The notes: generated by a model not told the origin, from the letters alone. Counted from the first letter of the stretch, positions 30,401-40,871 are shown. The stretch: DNA of 64,000 bases from Saprospiraceae bacterium (GCA_016710625.1 JADJVK010000011.1:116039-180038), one strand, 5' to 3'. Numbers and translations are program-made.

Positions 30401-33400
30401 AAGTATTGCCTGTAATTGTATCATTGATTGTAAATGTAATTGAACCCGTACATCCTGTTTGTACATCAGAAACAGTTACTGAATATACACCAGATTTTAA
30501 AGAATCTTTTGTCGCAGAACTTCCCCAACTAAATAAATAATTGCCACTTCCATTTAATACATTAATAGTTGCTTTTCCATTTGATTGTTTACAATCAGAT
30601 AATTTATCAATAGAAGCTGTTAAATCCAATTTTCCAATTGCATTTACTTTGACTGCTAATAAATCAATACAATTTGAATCTAATGGATTCACTACTGTAA
30701 TTTGATAATTACCAGCCTTCAAATCTGTTCTTGTACTTCCTACAACTCCGTCATTCCAAATAAATTTATAAGTACTTGGACTTAAATATGCTTTTCCATC
30801 AGCAGATGCACAATTTGCAGCAACGACAGAATCTATTGTAGCTTTTGGACCATCCGCATTTCCTACTACAAATATTGCTTTATCGCAACATAAGGTATCG
30901 TTTTTATCACAAACTGTTACCGAATAAGTTCCTGCAGCAAGATTTTTTGCAATATTGCTAGTACTAATATTTGCTGGTGTCCATTTATAAATCAAATTAT
31001 TTGCACCAGTTGCATGCACCTCAATACTTCCATCTGATTGACCACAATGAGACTCTAAAATCAAGGCATCAGTGATAATCACATGACAGCCTCCTTGTTG
31101 GCATTTTAAAGTAATAGTGGTATCTTTTCTACAAGTAGTATCTTGCTCACTAATTACTGTAATTTTATAAACACCAGCAGCTAAACCAGTAGCTGAATTT
31201 ATGGTCGAAACATTTGGATTCCATATGTATTTATATGAAGTTGCACCACTTGCAGTGATTTCTATACTTCCATCATTATTTCCACAGGTTGGGTCTTTCA
31301 CCTTAGCTGAGATAGCTAATTTACAATTATTTCCTCCTGTAGAATCACATAATAAGGTGATAATTGTATCTTTCTTACATGTTGTATCTTGTCCACTAAT
31401 TACCGTGATTTTGTATGATCCAGCTCCTAATCCTGTTGCAACGTTTGTTGTTGATACATTTGGATCCCATACATAACTATAGGTTGTTGCTCCACTTGCT
31501 GTGATTTCTATACTTCCATCATTATTTCCACAAGTTGGTTGTTTTACTTTCGCTGAAATAGCTAGTTTACATCCATTTCCACCAGTAGAATCACATAATA
31601 AAGTGATAATTGTATCTTTCTTACATGTTGTATCTTGTCCACTAATTACTGTGATTTTGTATGATCCAGCTCCTAATCCTGTAGCAACATTTGTTGTTGA
31701 TACATTTGGATCCCATACATAACTATAAGTTGTTGCTCCACTTGCTGTGATTTCTATACTTCCATCATTATTTCCACAAGTTGGTTGTTTTACCTTCGCT
31801 GAAATCGCTAGTTTACATCCATTTCCACCTGTAGAATCACATAATAAAGTGATAATTGTATCTTTCTTACATGTTGTATCTTGTCCACTAATTACTGTGA
31901 TTTTGTATGATCCAGCTCCTAATCCTGTTGCAACGTTTGTTGTTGATACATTTGGATCCCATACATAACTATAGGTTGTTGCTCCACTTGCTGTGATTTC
32001 TATACTTCCATCATTATTTCCACAAGTTGGTTGTTTTACTTTCGCTGAAATCGCTAATTTACAGCCATTTCCTCCTGTAGAATCACATAATAAAGTGATA
32101 ATTGTATCTTTCTTACATGTTGTATCTTGTCCACTAATTACCGTGATTTTGTATGATCCAGCTCCTAATCCTGTTGCAACATTTGTTGTTGATACATTTG
32201 GATCCCATATGTAACTATAGGTTGTTGCTCCACTTGCTGTGATTTCTATACTTCCATCGTTATTTCCACAAGTTGGTTGTTTTACTTTCGCTGAAATCGC
32301 TAATTTACATCCATTTCCTCCTGTAGAATCACATAATAAAGTGATAATTGTATCTTTCTTACATGTTGTATCTTGTCCACTAATTACCGTGATTTTGTAT
32401 GATCCAGCTCCTAATCCTGTTGCAACATTTGTTGTTGATACATTTGGATCCCAAATGTAACTATAAGTTGTTGCTCCACTTGCTGTGATTTCTATACTTC
32501 CATCATTATTTCCACATGTTGGTTGTTTTACTTTTGCCGATAAAGCTAAATTACAACCACCGCCATTATTTTTAGGTTTTACAGTTATTATGAAATAAAC
32601 TGTATCACATATCTTCTGATTATCACAGAAAACTATGCAGAAAGTATCATTTCCAACAAATCCAGCATTCGGAGTATAAGTAACACAAGTATCAAAAACA
32701 CTTATTGTACCATTTTTAGGTAAAGAACAATAATTAGTAGAATCTATAATTCCTTTAAAATCCTTCAATGTAACACAAATAGTAATTGGCGTTTCAAACT
32801 CAGTCGTTCTGTAAATTGTATCAGGGTGTTTACACAAATCCTTTACAATTAAATTATTGATAGCAACTGTACATCCTAATCCATCTTCCACAGTCAAACC
32901 ATAGTTTCCAGCACTCAAATCTGATCTATTGCTCAAATTTGTACCAGAAATATCTGACCAATAATAATTATATGGTGCTCCATTGCCACTTACAATTGAT
33001 GTTTCAATCTTACCATTTTTACCACAATTTGCATCCGTAATTGTAACTTTTACATTTAACAATTCTGATCCAACAACTTTGAAATAAGCTACACCTGCAG
33101 CACATCCCAATGAATCTGAAACGAGTAAGCTATAGGAACCTTCAACTATATTATTAAATCCAACTACATTTCCTTTATCATTAATTAAGGTAATTACTTC
33201 ATTTCCAACAAAATTATTGTCTTTAGTAATTTTATAATTTAAACTACCAAGCACTTTAGAACCACAATTCAATTTAATGATTGAGTCCACTTGAACAGTA
33301 GCTTTAGAGCTATTATCCAAAATCGTAAATAATACTGAACCTTCACAATTTGTAACATTATCTTTTACATTTACAACATAAGATCCTGATTTTAAAGTAT

Positions 33401-36400
33401 CTATGTTTGAACCAGCACTACCTATTATTGACCAATTATAAGTATAATTGCCACTTCCACCAGTCACAGAAATGGTTGCTTTTCCATTTGATTGTTTACA
33501 CTCTGCATTTTCAGTATTAGCAAATACAGTCAATGTACTCGTACTATTAACTTTAATTACTAAATAGTTTTTACAATCAGGAATATTTGAATTTTCAATA
33601 GTTACAAAATAAATTCCAGATTTTAAATCATTTCTAACCGAACCAACAAAACCATCATTCCAAGTATAAGTTAAAGTACTTGGGCTTAAAGTTACCTTTC
33701 CATTTGATGCATTACAAGTTGCATTTTCAATTTGGATAGATTCAGCTTTTGGACCATTTTTGTTCGTTACAGCATAACTTACTACCTCACTACAACTCGG
33801 ATTATTTAGATCAGAGACTGTAATTGTATAAATTCCTGCTGGAATATTACTTGCAGAATGAGATGAACTTACATTTGGTGACCATTGATATTTATAATTC
33901 AAAGCACCGCTAGCAGTCAGAATAATCTCTCCATCATTATTATTACAAGTAGATTCTTTCAAAATAGAATTTACTGTAATTCCATTACATGGAGTTTTAG
34001 GTATTATCGTTACGACAATTATTGTTGTATCACAAATTCCTTTATCATCGCAAATTACAACACACATTGTATCTGAACCCGAATTAAATCCTTTATTAGG
34101 AGTATAAACTACACAACTATCGGGACTAGTAAATGACAACACACCATTACTTGGTTGATCACAAATTGCAACACTAGTAATTGTACCTTTTAATTCATTA
34201 GTTTTTACACATATTTTAACTGGTGTTTCAGGATTAGTAGCAGTATATATTGTATCTTTTGTTATAGTCGATGGATTACAATCCTTTGTTAATACTAAAT
34301 TTGGTGAAACAACGCTACATCCTTTTGCATCTATCACAGTAACTTTATAGGTAGCTGGATTTAATTGCAATCTATCTTCAGGATCATTGTTTCCTGTTAA
34401 ATCTGCCCAATCATAAATGTATCCTCCATTACCACCTTGTGTTTCTAAAAGAATGGATCCTAAATTATCGCAAGTCGGATTTATCTTTGTAATATCAACT
34501 TGTAATAAATTTGGCTCTGAAACTTCAAAAAATTCAACTGCAGCAGAACATCCATTTGCATCTGTAACTAAAATACAATAATTACCTGCTCCTAAATTTC
34601 CATTTTGATAAACAACACCATTTAAATCTTTGATTACAATTGTTTCTGGCTCAGCAAATCCTGGAGCTTTTGTCAATGTATAATTTATAGTCAAATTTTT
34701 ATCCCCTTTACAATTCACCTTGAAATTAGGTTGAATAGATAAAGTAGCATGGCTTTGCTCATTAGTGATGGTTACTACAACTACGATTTTACAACCATTT
34801 TCGGTATCTGTAATAGTTACTGGATAAGCTCCAGCAGCTAAGTCTGTTTTAGTATTTGATGCTCCCCAACTAAAAGTATATTTTCCAGAACCGCCTGTAA
34901 CATTAATAGTTGCAGATCCATTATTATTGCCACATGTCGCATCTTTGTTGACTAAAACTCTACCTTCCAAATTAATATCATTACCAATATTCACAGTTAA
35001 AACTTGAATACATTGTGGTCTGCTAGTCTCAGTAGCAGTTACTTGATAAATGCCTGGTAATAAGTCGGTTCTAGTACTGTTTGTGGAACCATCATTCCAA
35101 AGGTAACTTACTCCTGTATCTGGTTTTAGCACTGCAATACCGTTAGCTCCACCACAATTTGAATTTTCAATTTCTTTTGTAATGTTGATTGCAGTATTAT
35201 TACCAACCGTGAATGACCTAACAATATAACAATCTGGCTTACCAACTTCTGTTATTGTAATGGTATAAGTACCTTGAGAAATATTTTTAGCAGAATTTGT
35301 ACTACTTACATTTGGGAACCAATTGTAAGTATAAGATCCTGTTCCACTTACTGTAACACTAATAGACCCATCATTAGAATTACAATTCGAATTCACAATA
35401 ATTGCATTGCTAATAACTGGAGAAATACAACCGCCTCCATTTTTGCAAGTATCTAAAACGATTAGATTATTTGATGCTACCGTACAACCCTTACTATCCG
35501 TAACTGTAACGTTATAGTTTCCATCATTTAGATTGTATCTATCTTTAATGTTATCAATTCCAGAAATATCAGCCCAATCAAATGTATAACTAGGATTTCC
35601 ACCTTTTACATTTAATAGGATTTGACCACCATTCACACAATTCTTTTGTGTAATAGCAGCATTTAACACCAATGCATCAGGCTGTGTTACTTCAAAACAT
35701 TTCATTCCTAACAAACAATTATTTGCATCAAAAACTTCGATACAATAATTCCCTGCTGATAAAGTATCTTTATTAAAGGAAACTCCTAAATTATTTACAA
35801 TTGATATTGCTAAAGGAGTAGCTACAGTTCCACTAGTTGAAACTGAATAACTTACACTACCATTTTTCTCACCAATACATTTTACAGGAACAATACTATC
35901 AATTGTAATATCAATAGCACCACTTAAATTATTTGTAATAAAAAAGCTTACTGCTTTGCTACAACCTGTTGAGTCGTCTTGAACGATTACGTTATAATTT
36001 CCAGCTTTTAAATCTGTTTTAGTATTGGAATTACCCCAACTAAAACTATATTTTCCAGAACCACCTGTAACATTTATGGTTGCTGAACCATTACTTAGGT
36101 TACAATCTGGCTTTTTATTTATAACTACATCTGTATTTAATCCAGCATTAGTTCCAATAGATAAACTAATAAAAGTAGCACAACCATTATTTGAATCGGT
36201 AGCAGTTACTTGATAAGTTCCGGCAGCTAAATTATTTCTGCTGCTTCCACTACCATTATCACTCCAAGTATAAATTAAATTTGAAGGGGATAAGGTTGCA
36301 GTTCCATTGTTTTTTCCACAATCAGCATCTTTAGTTGTAAAACTTACAAAGGGCTGAGCAGCATTATTAACTGTAAAAGATCCAGTAGTAAAACAATCTG

Positions 36401-37760
36401 GTTTACCAATTTCAGAAACAGTTACATGATAGATACCACTTGATAAATTTGATAAAATATTTGTATTGTTGTTGCTACCCTCCCATTTGAAAGTATAGGC
36501 AGCAGCGCCACTTATAGTCAATTCTATTGAACCATTATTTTTTCCACAACCAGCATCTAAGATTGAAGCTTTTGAAATAATTGGTTTTGTACAACCACCA
36601 CCACATGATTTTAAAACTGAAATAGTTTGCGATTTTGTAGCAATATTTCCACACTCATCTGTTGCAGTCCATGTTCTTACCAAATTATAACCACAACCAA
36701 CTGCAGTTGAAGTCTGACCATAAGTCAAAGTTGGAGTAGCACTACAATTATCAGAAACCGTAGGATTAGCTGGATTTGGTACGACTTCACCATTATCTAA
36801 ATTAACAGTTAAATTATTGGGCACCCCTGAAATAACAGGAGCTTCTTTATCAACTACAGTAATCTTTTGAGTTTTGAATGAAACATTCCCACAGGTATCT
36901 GTGGCTGTCCACTTTCTAATTAAAGCATAATTATTTGGGCAATTCGTATTTTCCTTAGTTTCAGAATAATGAATTTTAGGATAAGAATCACAATTATCTA
37001 CTGCTTTTACGTTAGAAGGAGGTACTGGAATTGCATCATTACAATTTAAAGTAATATCATTTGGAACTCCAGATAAAACTGGGGCTTTTTTGTCAACTAA
37101 AACTACATAAACAGTAAAACTACTTTTGTTTCCACAGGCATCTGTAGCAAACCAAGCACAATATAATAATGATAAATAATTGCTACCAGGTGTACAAGTA
37201 CCTTTAAAAGTAGTTGTATCAACAAAAGTTACAGTTGGTTTTGTATCACAATTATCCATTGCGGTCATATCACCTACCCCTAATAACAATGGATTATCAC
37301 AATCAGAATAAACTGTATCTTGATCTTTATATTGAGCCAAAGCTGGCAAAACTGGAATTAACATTGGTGCTCTTGTATCTTTTACAGTAATTGTTTGAGT
37401 AGCAGTAGCTTTTTCTCCACAATTATCTGTAGCTGTCCATGTTCTTGTTATTACATAATTTTGTGGACAACTCGATCCATTTTGAGTTTGATTGAAAGCA
37501 ATATTAATATTACCTGGACAACTAGAAGTAGCTGATACATTAGCAGGCGAAGGAACAGAATCACAACTTACAGTAACATCAGAAGGAACTCCAATCAATG
37601 TTGGTGGTGTGAAATTGTTTGTATGAGTAATTTTATATTTTCCATTTGGTGACACATGGGAAATAACGGGTGCAATAAAATAACCAATTAATAATACTGC
37701 TGCGATTAAAACTTTATTTATCCTAAATCCGGATACGTACATAAATTTATTTAATCTCAT
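27447..37760 (-). CDS. Giant surface adhesin: HYR and SprB-like repeats, T9SS type B
   Basis: 3437 residues in one unbroken frame. N-terminus: positively charged start and hydrophobic segment VLIAAVLLIGYFIAPVIS (signal). Residues about 50-385 are four HYR-like domains (for example YVITRTWTATDNCGEKATATQTI). From about 390 follow many SprB-like Ig repeats of the type 'GTYxVTVTDSNGC', interrupted by beta domains with 'VVYTPNKGF...DTMCVVICD'. Six nearly identical 82-residue repeats lie at about 1735-2227. Near the C-terminus is a tandem-95/Big-type domain (ISVLANDTLNG), then a gliding-motility-type T9SS type B sorting domain (FNAISPNGDNVNDGF ... VDVFDRWGHRVL ... DGKTLPDGTYFYHI). It is predicted to be exported by T9SS and displayed on the surface, for adhesion or gliding. 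Very Thr/Cys-rich; the paired Cys in each repeat may form disulfides. Confidence 0.92.
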   Translation of the reverse strand: MRLNKFMYVSGFRINKVLIAAVLLIGYFIAPVISHVSPNGKYKITHTNNFTPPTLIGVPSDVTVSCDSVPSPANVSATSSCPGNINIAFNQTQNGSSCPQNYVITRTWTATDNCGEKATATQTITVKDTRAPMLIPVLPALAQYKDQDTVYSDCDNPLLLGVGDMTAMDNCDTKPTVTFVDTTTFKGTCTPGSNYLSLLYCAWFATDACGNKSSFTVYVVLVDKKAPVLSGVPNDITLNCNDAIPVPPSNVKAVDNCDSYPKIHYSETKENTNCPNNYALIRKWTATDTCGNVSFKTQKITVVDKEAPVISGVPNNLTVNLDNGEVVPNPANPTVSDNCSATPTLTYGQTSTAVGCGYNLVRTWTATDECGNIATKSQTISVLKSCGGGCTKPIISKASILDAGCGKNNGSIELTISGAAAYTFKWEGSNNNTNILSNLSSGIYHVTVSEIGKPDCFTTGSFTVNNAAQPFVSFTTKDADCGKNNGTATLSPSNLIYTWSDNGSGSSRNNLAAGTYQVTATDSNNGCATFISLSIGTNAGLNTDVVINKKPDCNLSNGSATINVTGGSGKYSFSWGNSNTKTDLKAGNYNVIVQDDSTGCSKAVSFFITNNLSGAIDITIDSIVPVKCIGEKNGSVSYSVSTSGTVATPLAISIVNNLGVSFNKDTLSAGNYCIEVFDANNCLLGMKCFEVTQPDALVLNAAITQKNCVNGGQILLNVKGGNPSYTFDWADISGIDNIKDRYNLNDGNYNVTVTDSKGCTVASNNLIVLDTCKNGGGCISPVISNAIIVNSNCNSNDGSISVTVSGTGSYTYNWFPNVSSTNSAKNISQGTYTITITEVGKPDCYIVRSFTVGNNTAINITKEIENSNCGGANGIAVLKPDTGVSYLWNDGSTNSTRTDLLPGIYQVTATETSRPQCIQVLTVNIGNDINLEGRVLVNKDATCGNNNGSATINVTGGSGKYTFSWGASNTKTDLAAGAYPVTITDTENGCKIVVVVTITNEQSHATLSIQPNFKVNCKGDKNLTINYTLTKAPGFAEPETIVIKDLNGVVYQNGNLGAGNYCILVTDANGCSAAVEFFEVSEPNLLQVDITKINPTCDNLGSILLETQGGNGGYIYDWADLTGNNDPEDRLQLNPATYKVTVIDAKGCSVVSPNLVLTKDCNPSTITKDTIYTATNPETPVKICVKTNELKGTITSVAICDQPSNGVLSFTSPDSCVVYTPNKGFNSGSDTMCVVICDDKGICDTTIIVVTIIPKTPCNGITVNSILKESTCNNNDGEIILTASGALNYKYQWSPNVSSSHSASNIPAGIYTITVSDLNNPSCSEVVSYAVTNKNGPKAESIQIENATCNASNGKVTLSPSTLTYTWNDGFVGSVRNDLKSGIYFVTIENSNIPDCKNYLVIKVNSTSTLTVFANTENAECKQSNGKATISVTGGSGNYTYNWSIIGSAGSNIDTLKSGSYVVNVKDNVTNCEGSVLFTILDNSSKATVQVDSIIKLNCGSKVLGSLNYKITKDNNFVGNEVITLINDKGNVVGFNNIVEGSYSLLVSDSLGCAAGVAYFKVVGSELLNVKVTITDANCGKNGKIETSIVSGNGAPYNYYWSDISGTNLSNRSDLSAGNYGLTVEDGLGCTVAINNLIVKDLCKHPDTIYRTTEFETPITICVTLKDFKGIIDSTNYCSLPKNGTISVFDTCVTYTPNAGFVGNDTFCIVFCDNQKICDTVYFIITVKPKNNGGGCNLALSAKVKQPTCGNNDGSIEITASGATTYSYIWDPNVSTTNVATGLGAGSYKITVISGQDTTCKKDTIITLLCDSTGGNGCKLAISAKVKQPTCGNNDGSIEITASGATTYSYIWDPNVSTTNVATGLGAGSYKITVISGQDTTCKKDTIITLLCDSTGGNGCKLAISAKVKQPTCGNNDGSIEITASGATTYSYVWDPNVSTTNVATGLGAGSYKITVISGQDTTCKKDTIITLLCDSTGGNGCKLAISAKVKQPTCGNNDGSIEITASGATTYSYVWDPNVSTTNVATGLGAGSYKITVISGQDTTCKKDTIITLLCDSTGGNGCKLAISAKVKQPTCGNNDGSIEITASGATTYSYVWDPNVSTTNVATGLGAGSYKITVISGQDTTCKKDTIITLLCDSTGGNNCKLAISAKVKDPTCGNNDGSIEITASGATSYKYIWNPNVSTINSATGLAAGVYKITVISEQDTTCRKDTTITLKCQQGGCHVIITDALILESHCGQSDGSIEVHATGANNLIYKWTPANISTSNIAKNLAAGTYSVTVCDKNDTLCCDKAIFVVGNADGPKATIDSVVAANCASADGKAYLSPSTYKFIWNDGVVGSTRTDLKAGNYQITVVNPLDSNCIDLLAVKVNAIGKLDLTASIDKLSDCKQSNGKATINVLNGSGNYLFSWGSSATKDSLKSGVYSVTVSDVQTGCTGSITFTINDTITGNTLKIIGADDVVLNCIGDINGEVKYTIENFNLNDSLIVTIEDSKGNIFKNNELGIGDYCLIVKDKNGCIWVSKCFKVTAPTMLALNVEVIPEKCKSKGSIELNGNGGNGGYAFNWLDLTTSPEPKDRYNLDAGYYSVTMTDSKGCSLAVDSIFVDNLCKKPKIDTIRINLPITKNDTVICISLVELTGPIDSIYLCKAPSKGVLVFNGKDTCLQYVADSTFKTGCDTMCVVVCDTNGVCDTTIIIICKDPIIVICNNYFTNDTIDLFTNTCYNGSAVYCTPFTNAEIKNFNILDNGNPYNGGFVDCNYDTLVAYKYKDIPGEGKVGPYLLNYWGAGKDTFKGNFLDINALLDSMKIWDPNGQWKIDTVGQKLVGGVKSKFYGNMNIGQVGVAGSVDLLPSQELNPKNVGIVLNEGYHNVIFIDKNNGCADTLRVNVIPIFYNGLPILYTTNCDSLAMVCIGINPSDIPKVVILDNGNPYVGPIDTCNITPSLKGIQIKLDTGMHVITFTNIMTGCTDTAMIKVSCNAPKNIVFDTCIVERDSFKICIDVTNIVVDSIKNLCPGSSDGNITYEILPSGLNQVCITIKGAKFGVDTFCLQMCNKLTNICDTFTYRICVLPKIDTIRQSLLVGCSDTICLDTALFKGGVGSIVNICPTLSGTNIQFDTIGSTGCIAITAESLGSDTACIVICDKTGNYCDTTILIINARNPVIDTIRTMLIVGQMDTICLDTSELDCNKIISLKNICEPNTVDNVKFDLFSTSPWCVKITGLKEGKDTACLVLCNQVTCDTTILIVMVNKDPNLLLPIAVNDCDTVSGSFGKSITISVLANDTLNGPLTGIGIVKLPLRGTVAKDPLDSTKFIYTPNKNYCGVDTFTYFIANGIGFDTANVCIKILCDTFIIFNAISPNGDNVNDGFTIIGIENYPGNQVDVFDRWGHRVLCQKNYTNVNAWKGEWDGKTLPDGTYFYHINLGPSAGNKIYTGYLEIRR
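31080..32555 (-). repeat. Six 246-bp tandem repeats inside the adhesin gene
   Basis: Six head-to-tail units of 246 bp encode an 82-residue SprB-like module (starting CKLAISAKVKQPTCGNNDGS). Units 1-5 (higher coordinates) are nearly identical in DNA; unit 6 is diverged (AKVKDPTCG, NPNVSTINSATG). The near identity implies recent expansion or gene conversion, and copy number in the true genome may differ. Confidence 0.95.
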
Positions 37761-38327
37761 AGCCTAATTTTTTTCTCTTAGTAATGTTTGATTTTGTAAT
37801 CAATGATTGCTCATTATTTTAAATATCAGAATTATAATGTAATAGTAATAAAAATACAAAAGTGACTAATAATATTGAATAAATCAAGTCATTAGTCAAA
37901 CATAACATCCAAATACACATTCTATTACAATACCAATAATATTTTTCTATAATATAATTATCAAAAACTTATCCAAAAACAATTTTAATTTCAAAGCAGC
38001 TATTGTGACTAACAATCTATTTTCGGGTCACATCTTTAGCAATTCACATATCAAACTAGTTATCTTTCTGTTATATATATATTATAACTAAATATCATAC
38101 CATAATTATCATTTTGAATAAAAAAATTATATTTTATTACAAAAAATATTTATATAAAAAAATTTATTCCACATTATTCGCTAATTTATTTGTACAAATA
38201 TTAATTCTTATCTATTGATTTACAAATATTTACAAGTTATTTAATAGAAATATTTCGATACAAAATTTGATGAATGTACTTTTCTTCGTTAATTATAAAC
38301 ATCATCTTCGCATTAAATTTATTGATT
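37761..38327. other. Long intergenic region between the adhesin and Crp/Fnr genes
   Basis: 567 bp, extremely AT-rich, between two divergent genes. No credible ORF is seen. It contains an inverted pair TGTGAC (38004-38009) and GTCACA (38027-38032) 17 bp apart, and poly-A/T tracts near 38110-38165. It must hold both promoters, but I see no convincing TAnnTTTG box. Confidence 0.5.
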
Positions 38328-38999
38328 ATGTGGATAGGCAACAATTTTGTAAAACAATTTCCGATTCTGGCTACACTTAGTCAGGATGAAATTCGCCGGT
38401 TGGCATTTAGAACAGAATTCTATACTGCCAGTCGCAACTCAGTTATTTACAATCAAGGTTCTAAATCAGATTATATTTATTTTCTGATTGAGGGGACTGT
38501 GAAGTTATGTGTACATACAGATGACGGTCGAGAATTGATTAAAGATATAGTAACGACACCTTCTATGTTTGGTGAACTTTGCTTAGGTGGCGAGGTTTCA
38601 AGACCAGAGAATGCTGTTGTGATGAGCAAAGATGCTAAATACTATACGATACATGTGGATCAATTTCGTGAATTGATGTTCAATAATCCTATGTTGTGTT
38701 TCAATGTATTACAATTGGTAGGTGACAGACTGATTCATACGGAGACTAGACTAGAATCAATGGTTTTGAAAGATGCAAAAACAAGAGTAATCGATTTTTT
38801 GAAAGGCTTACTAACGAAACAAGGCAGAAAAGTAGGTTTTGAAATGCTAATTAAACATTCTTTTACACAACAAGATATTGCAAATATTACTGGCACCTCC
38901 AGACAAACGGATACAAGTGTTTTGAATGAATTGAAGAAAAGCAAAAGTATCCAATTTAATAGAAATACGATTTTAGTTCGAGATATGGCTAGGTTATAA
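38328..38999 (+). CDS. Crp/Fnr-family transcriptional regulator
   Basis: 223 residues from ATG 38328 (MWIGNNFVKQFPILATLS); the frame stays open 54 bp upstream but that extension is hydrophobic and unlike the family. A cyclic-nucleotide-binding-type beta-roll (YNQGSKSDYIYFLIEGTVKLC, SMFGELCLGGE) is followed by the long dimer helix and a winged HTH with recognition part FTQQDIANITGTSRQTDTSVLNEL. No N-terminal Fe-S cysteine cluster is present, so it is not a classical FNR. Such regulators in Bacteroidota often control respiration, in keeping with the cbb3 operon downstream. Confidence 0.9.
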   Translation: MWIGNNFVKQFPILATLSQDEIRRLAFRTEFYTASRNSVIYNQGSKSDYIYFLIEGTVKLCVHTDDGRELIKDIVTTPSMFGELCLGGEVSRPENAVVMSKDAKYYTIHVDQFRELMFNNPMLCFNVLQLVGDRLIHTETRLESMVLKDAKTRVIDFLKGLLTKQGRKVGFEMLIKHSFTQQDIANITGTSRQTDTSVLNELKKSKSIQFNRNTILVRDMARL

Positions 39000-39072
39000 A
39001 ACACTGTAATCAAGCCCACTAATTAGTACAATTACGAAAATTCAGAATTCACTTATAACCCAAAAGAACACA

Positions 39073-40009
39073 TTATTCATTGTCGGGATTCAAAAAATTT
39101 AAATTTCGTTTTAGACCTTTAAATTTTGTCCTTTGAACAGCTGACCCTATGAATAATTTTTTAAAAACATCATCAGTGATTTCATGCCACTCCCGATTTG
39201 TCATACTTAATAAATCGGGATGTGGTAGGAAATTTGGCTCTTGATGTGGCTTCGAAAATCTGTTCCAAGGGCAAACATCTTGGCAAATATCACAGCCAAA
39301 CATCCAGTTTCCCATTTTATTTTTATAGTCCTGAGGCAATTCGTCTTTTAATTCAATGGTGAGATAAGATATACATTTAGAGGCATCTAACAAGTACCCA
39401 TTTTCATGAATGGCTTCGGTGGGACAAGCATCGATACACCTACTACATGTTCCACAAAAATCTTTCATCGAATGGTCATATTCAAGTTCCAAATCAATTA
39501 TCAATTCAGCTAAAAAGAAAAACGATCCTTTTTTTGGGGTGAATTAGTAAAGTGTTTTTGCCAATCCATCCCAAACCACTTCTTTTTGCCCATTCTCGCT
39601 CCATCACAGGTGCCGAATCCACAAATCCTCTGCCTGAAACTTCACCGATTTCATTTTGTATAAAATCAATTAGCATTTTGAGCTTTTCTTTTATAACATC
39701 ATGATAATCTTTGCCATAGGCATAAGTTGAAATTTTCGGAGCATCTATATCTGATTGTTTTTCATGGGTAAAATAATTATAAGATAGTGAAATAATACTT
39801 TTTGCTCCATCCACCAGTTTTCTCGGATCCATCCGTTTCTCGAAATGATTTTCAAGGTATTGCATTTTACCATGATTCCCATTTTTCAACCATATTTCCA
39901 TTTTCTCAGCCGCATCATCCAACCTTTCAGCTTTCGATATACCAACCCAGTCGAATCCCAGTCGATTCGCTTCATTTTTAATTAAATTAGTATAGAGGGT
40001 GGTATTCAA
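39073..40009 (-). pseudogene. queG: Epoxyqueuosine reductase QueG (one frameshift)
   Basis: Cobalamin- and Fe-S-dependent enzyme for the last step of queuosine synthesis in tRNA. The first frame gives 167 residues with FVDSAPVMEREWAKRSGLGWIGKNTLLIHPKK. The second continues with two 4Fe-4S motifs, CGTCSRCIDACPTEAI and CDICQDVCPWNRF. A run of seven A (complement of 39529-39535) where six would restore HPKKGSFFFLAELIIDLE shows a single inserted base. Corrected length 311 residues, normal for QueG. Probably a sequencing error. It lies downstream of the Crp/Fnr gene in the opposite direction. Confidence 0.9.
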
Positions 40010-40121
40010 TTTTTAAATATTAGATGACCAATTTGAAAAAATATTAACGTAAAAAAAAGTAATTAAGCTAGAAATCATTAATTTTAGAACGAAAAAATCT
40101 AATTTTTATAAATTCACCCAA

Positions 40122-40871
40122 TTGGAGAAATATATTTTATTCTATTTTTTGGCATTGATTGCTGAAATTATTGGCACCATCAGCGGATTTGGATCATCAA
40201 TTTTGTTTGTGCCTATTGCTAGTTTGTATTTTGATTTTAAAATCGTTTTAGGCATCACAGCCATATTTCATGTTTTTAGCAATATTTCAAAAATTTATTT
40301 ATTCAAAAATACAATCAATAAAAACATCGTCATCAAATTAGGCATTCCTGCTGTCGTTTCAGTTATTGTAGGAGCAGTGCTTAGTAATTACGTCCCACAA
40401 AAAGAATTGGAACTGGGTATGAATATTTTTATAGTTCTGATTGCTTTATTACTGATTAAATATTCCAAAATGACACTGGAGCAATCAGATAAAAATTTAT
40501 TTATTGGTGGAACAATTTCTGGATTCTTGGCTGGCATTATCGGTACTGGTGGCAGCATTCGAGGTTTGACATTGGCTGCTTTCAATCTTGAAAAAAATGT
40601 ATTTATTGCCACCTCAGCACTCATTGATTTTGGGGTTGATTTTAGCCGAGCAGTTGTTTATTATTTGAATGGCTTTATTTTGAAAGAATATCTTTTTATC
40701 ATCCCGATTTTGTTGTTAATTAGCATTGTGGGAACATGGATTGGGAAACTCATTTTAAACAAGATTTCACAAGATTTTTTTAAAAATATCGTATTAATTG
40801 TAATTATTTTAACAGCTATTTTTCGAGTAGTTAACTATATTAGTTCGCTAAATATCAACAAATTACAATAA
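40122..40871 (+). CDS. TauE/SafE-family membrane permease
   Basis: 249 residues, about eight membrane segments in two halves, beginning ILFYFLALIAEIIGTISGFGSS; the second half repeats the motif with GFLAGIIGTGGSIRG, both typical of the TauE/SafE (sulfite exporter) family. Translation starts at TTG 40122; no ATG is in a good position. Two small rhodanese genes follow on the same strand after 124 bp, so export of sulfite or another sulfur anion is plausible but inferred. Confidence 0.85.
   Translation: MEKYILFYFLALIAEIIGTISGFGSSILFVPIASLYFDFKIVLGITAIFHVFSNISKIYLFKNTINKNIVIKLGIPAVVSVIVGAVLSNYVPQKELELGMNIFIVLIALLLIKYSKMTLEQSDKNLFIGGTISGFLAGIIGTGGSIRGLTLAAFNLEKNVFIATSALIDFGVDFSRAVVYYLNGFILKEYLFIIPILLLISIVGTWIGKLILNKISQDFFKNIVLIVIILTAIFRVVNYISSLNINKLQ

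Noticed and set aside
31201..32460. Five plus-strand ORFs of 73-91 codons, nearly identical, spaced 246 bp
   Set aside because: They are the antisense frame of the 246-bp repeats of the adhesin gene; no start signals, and their similarity simply reflects the repeat.
31080..32555. Regularly spaced repeats as a possible CRISPR array
   Set aside because: The unit is 246 bp with no spacers and is in frame within a surface-protein gene.
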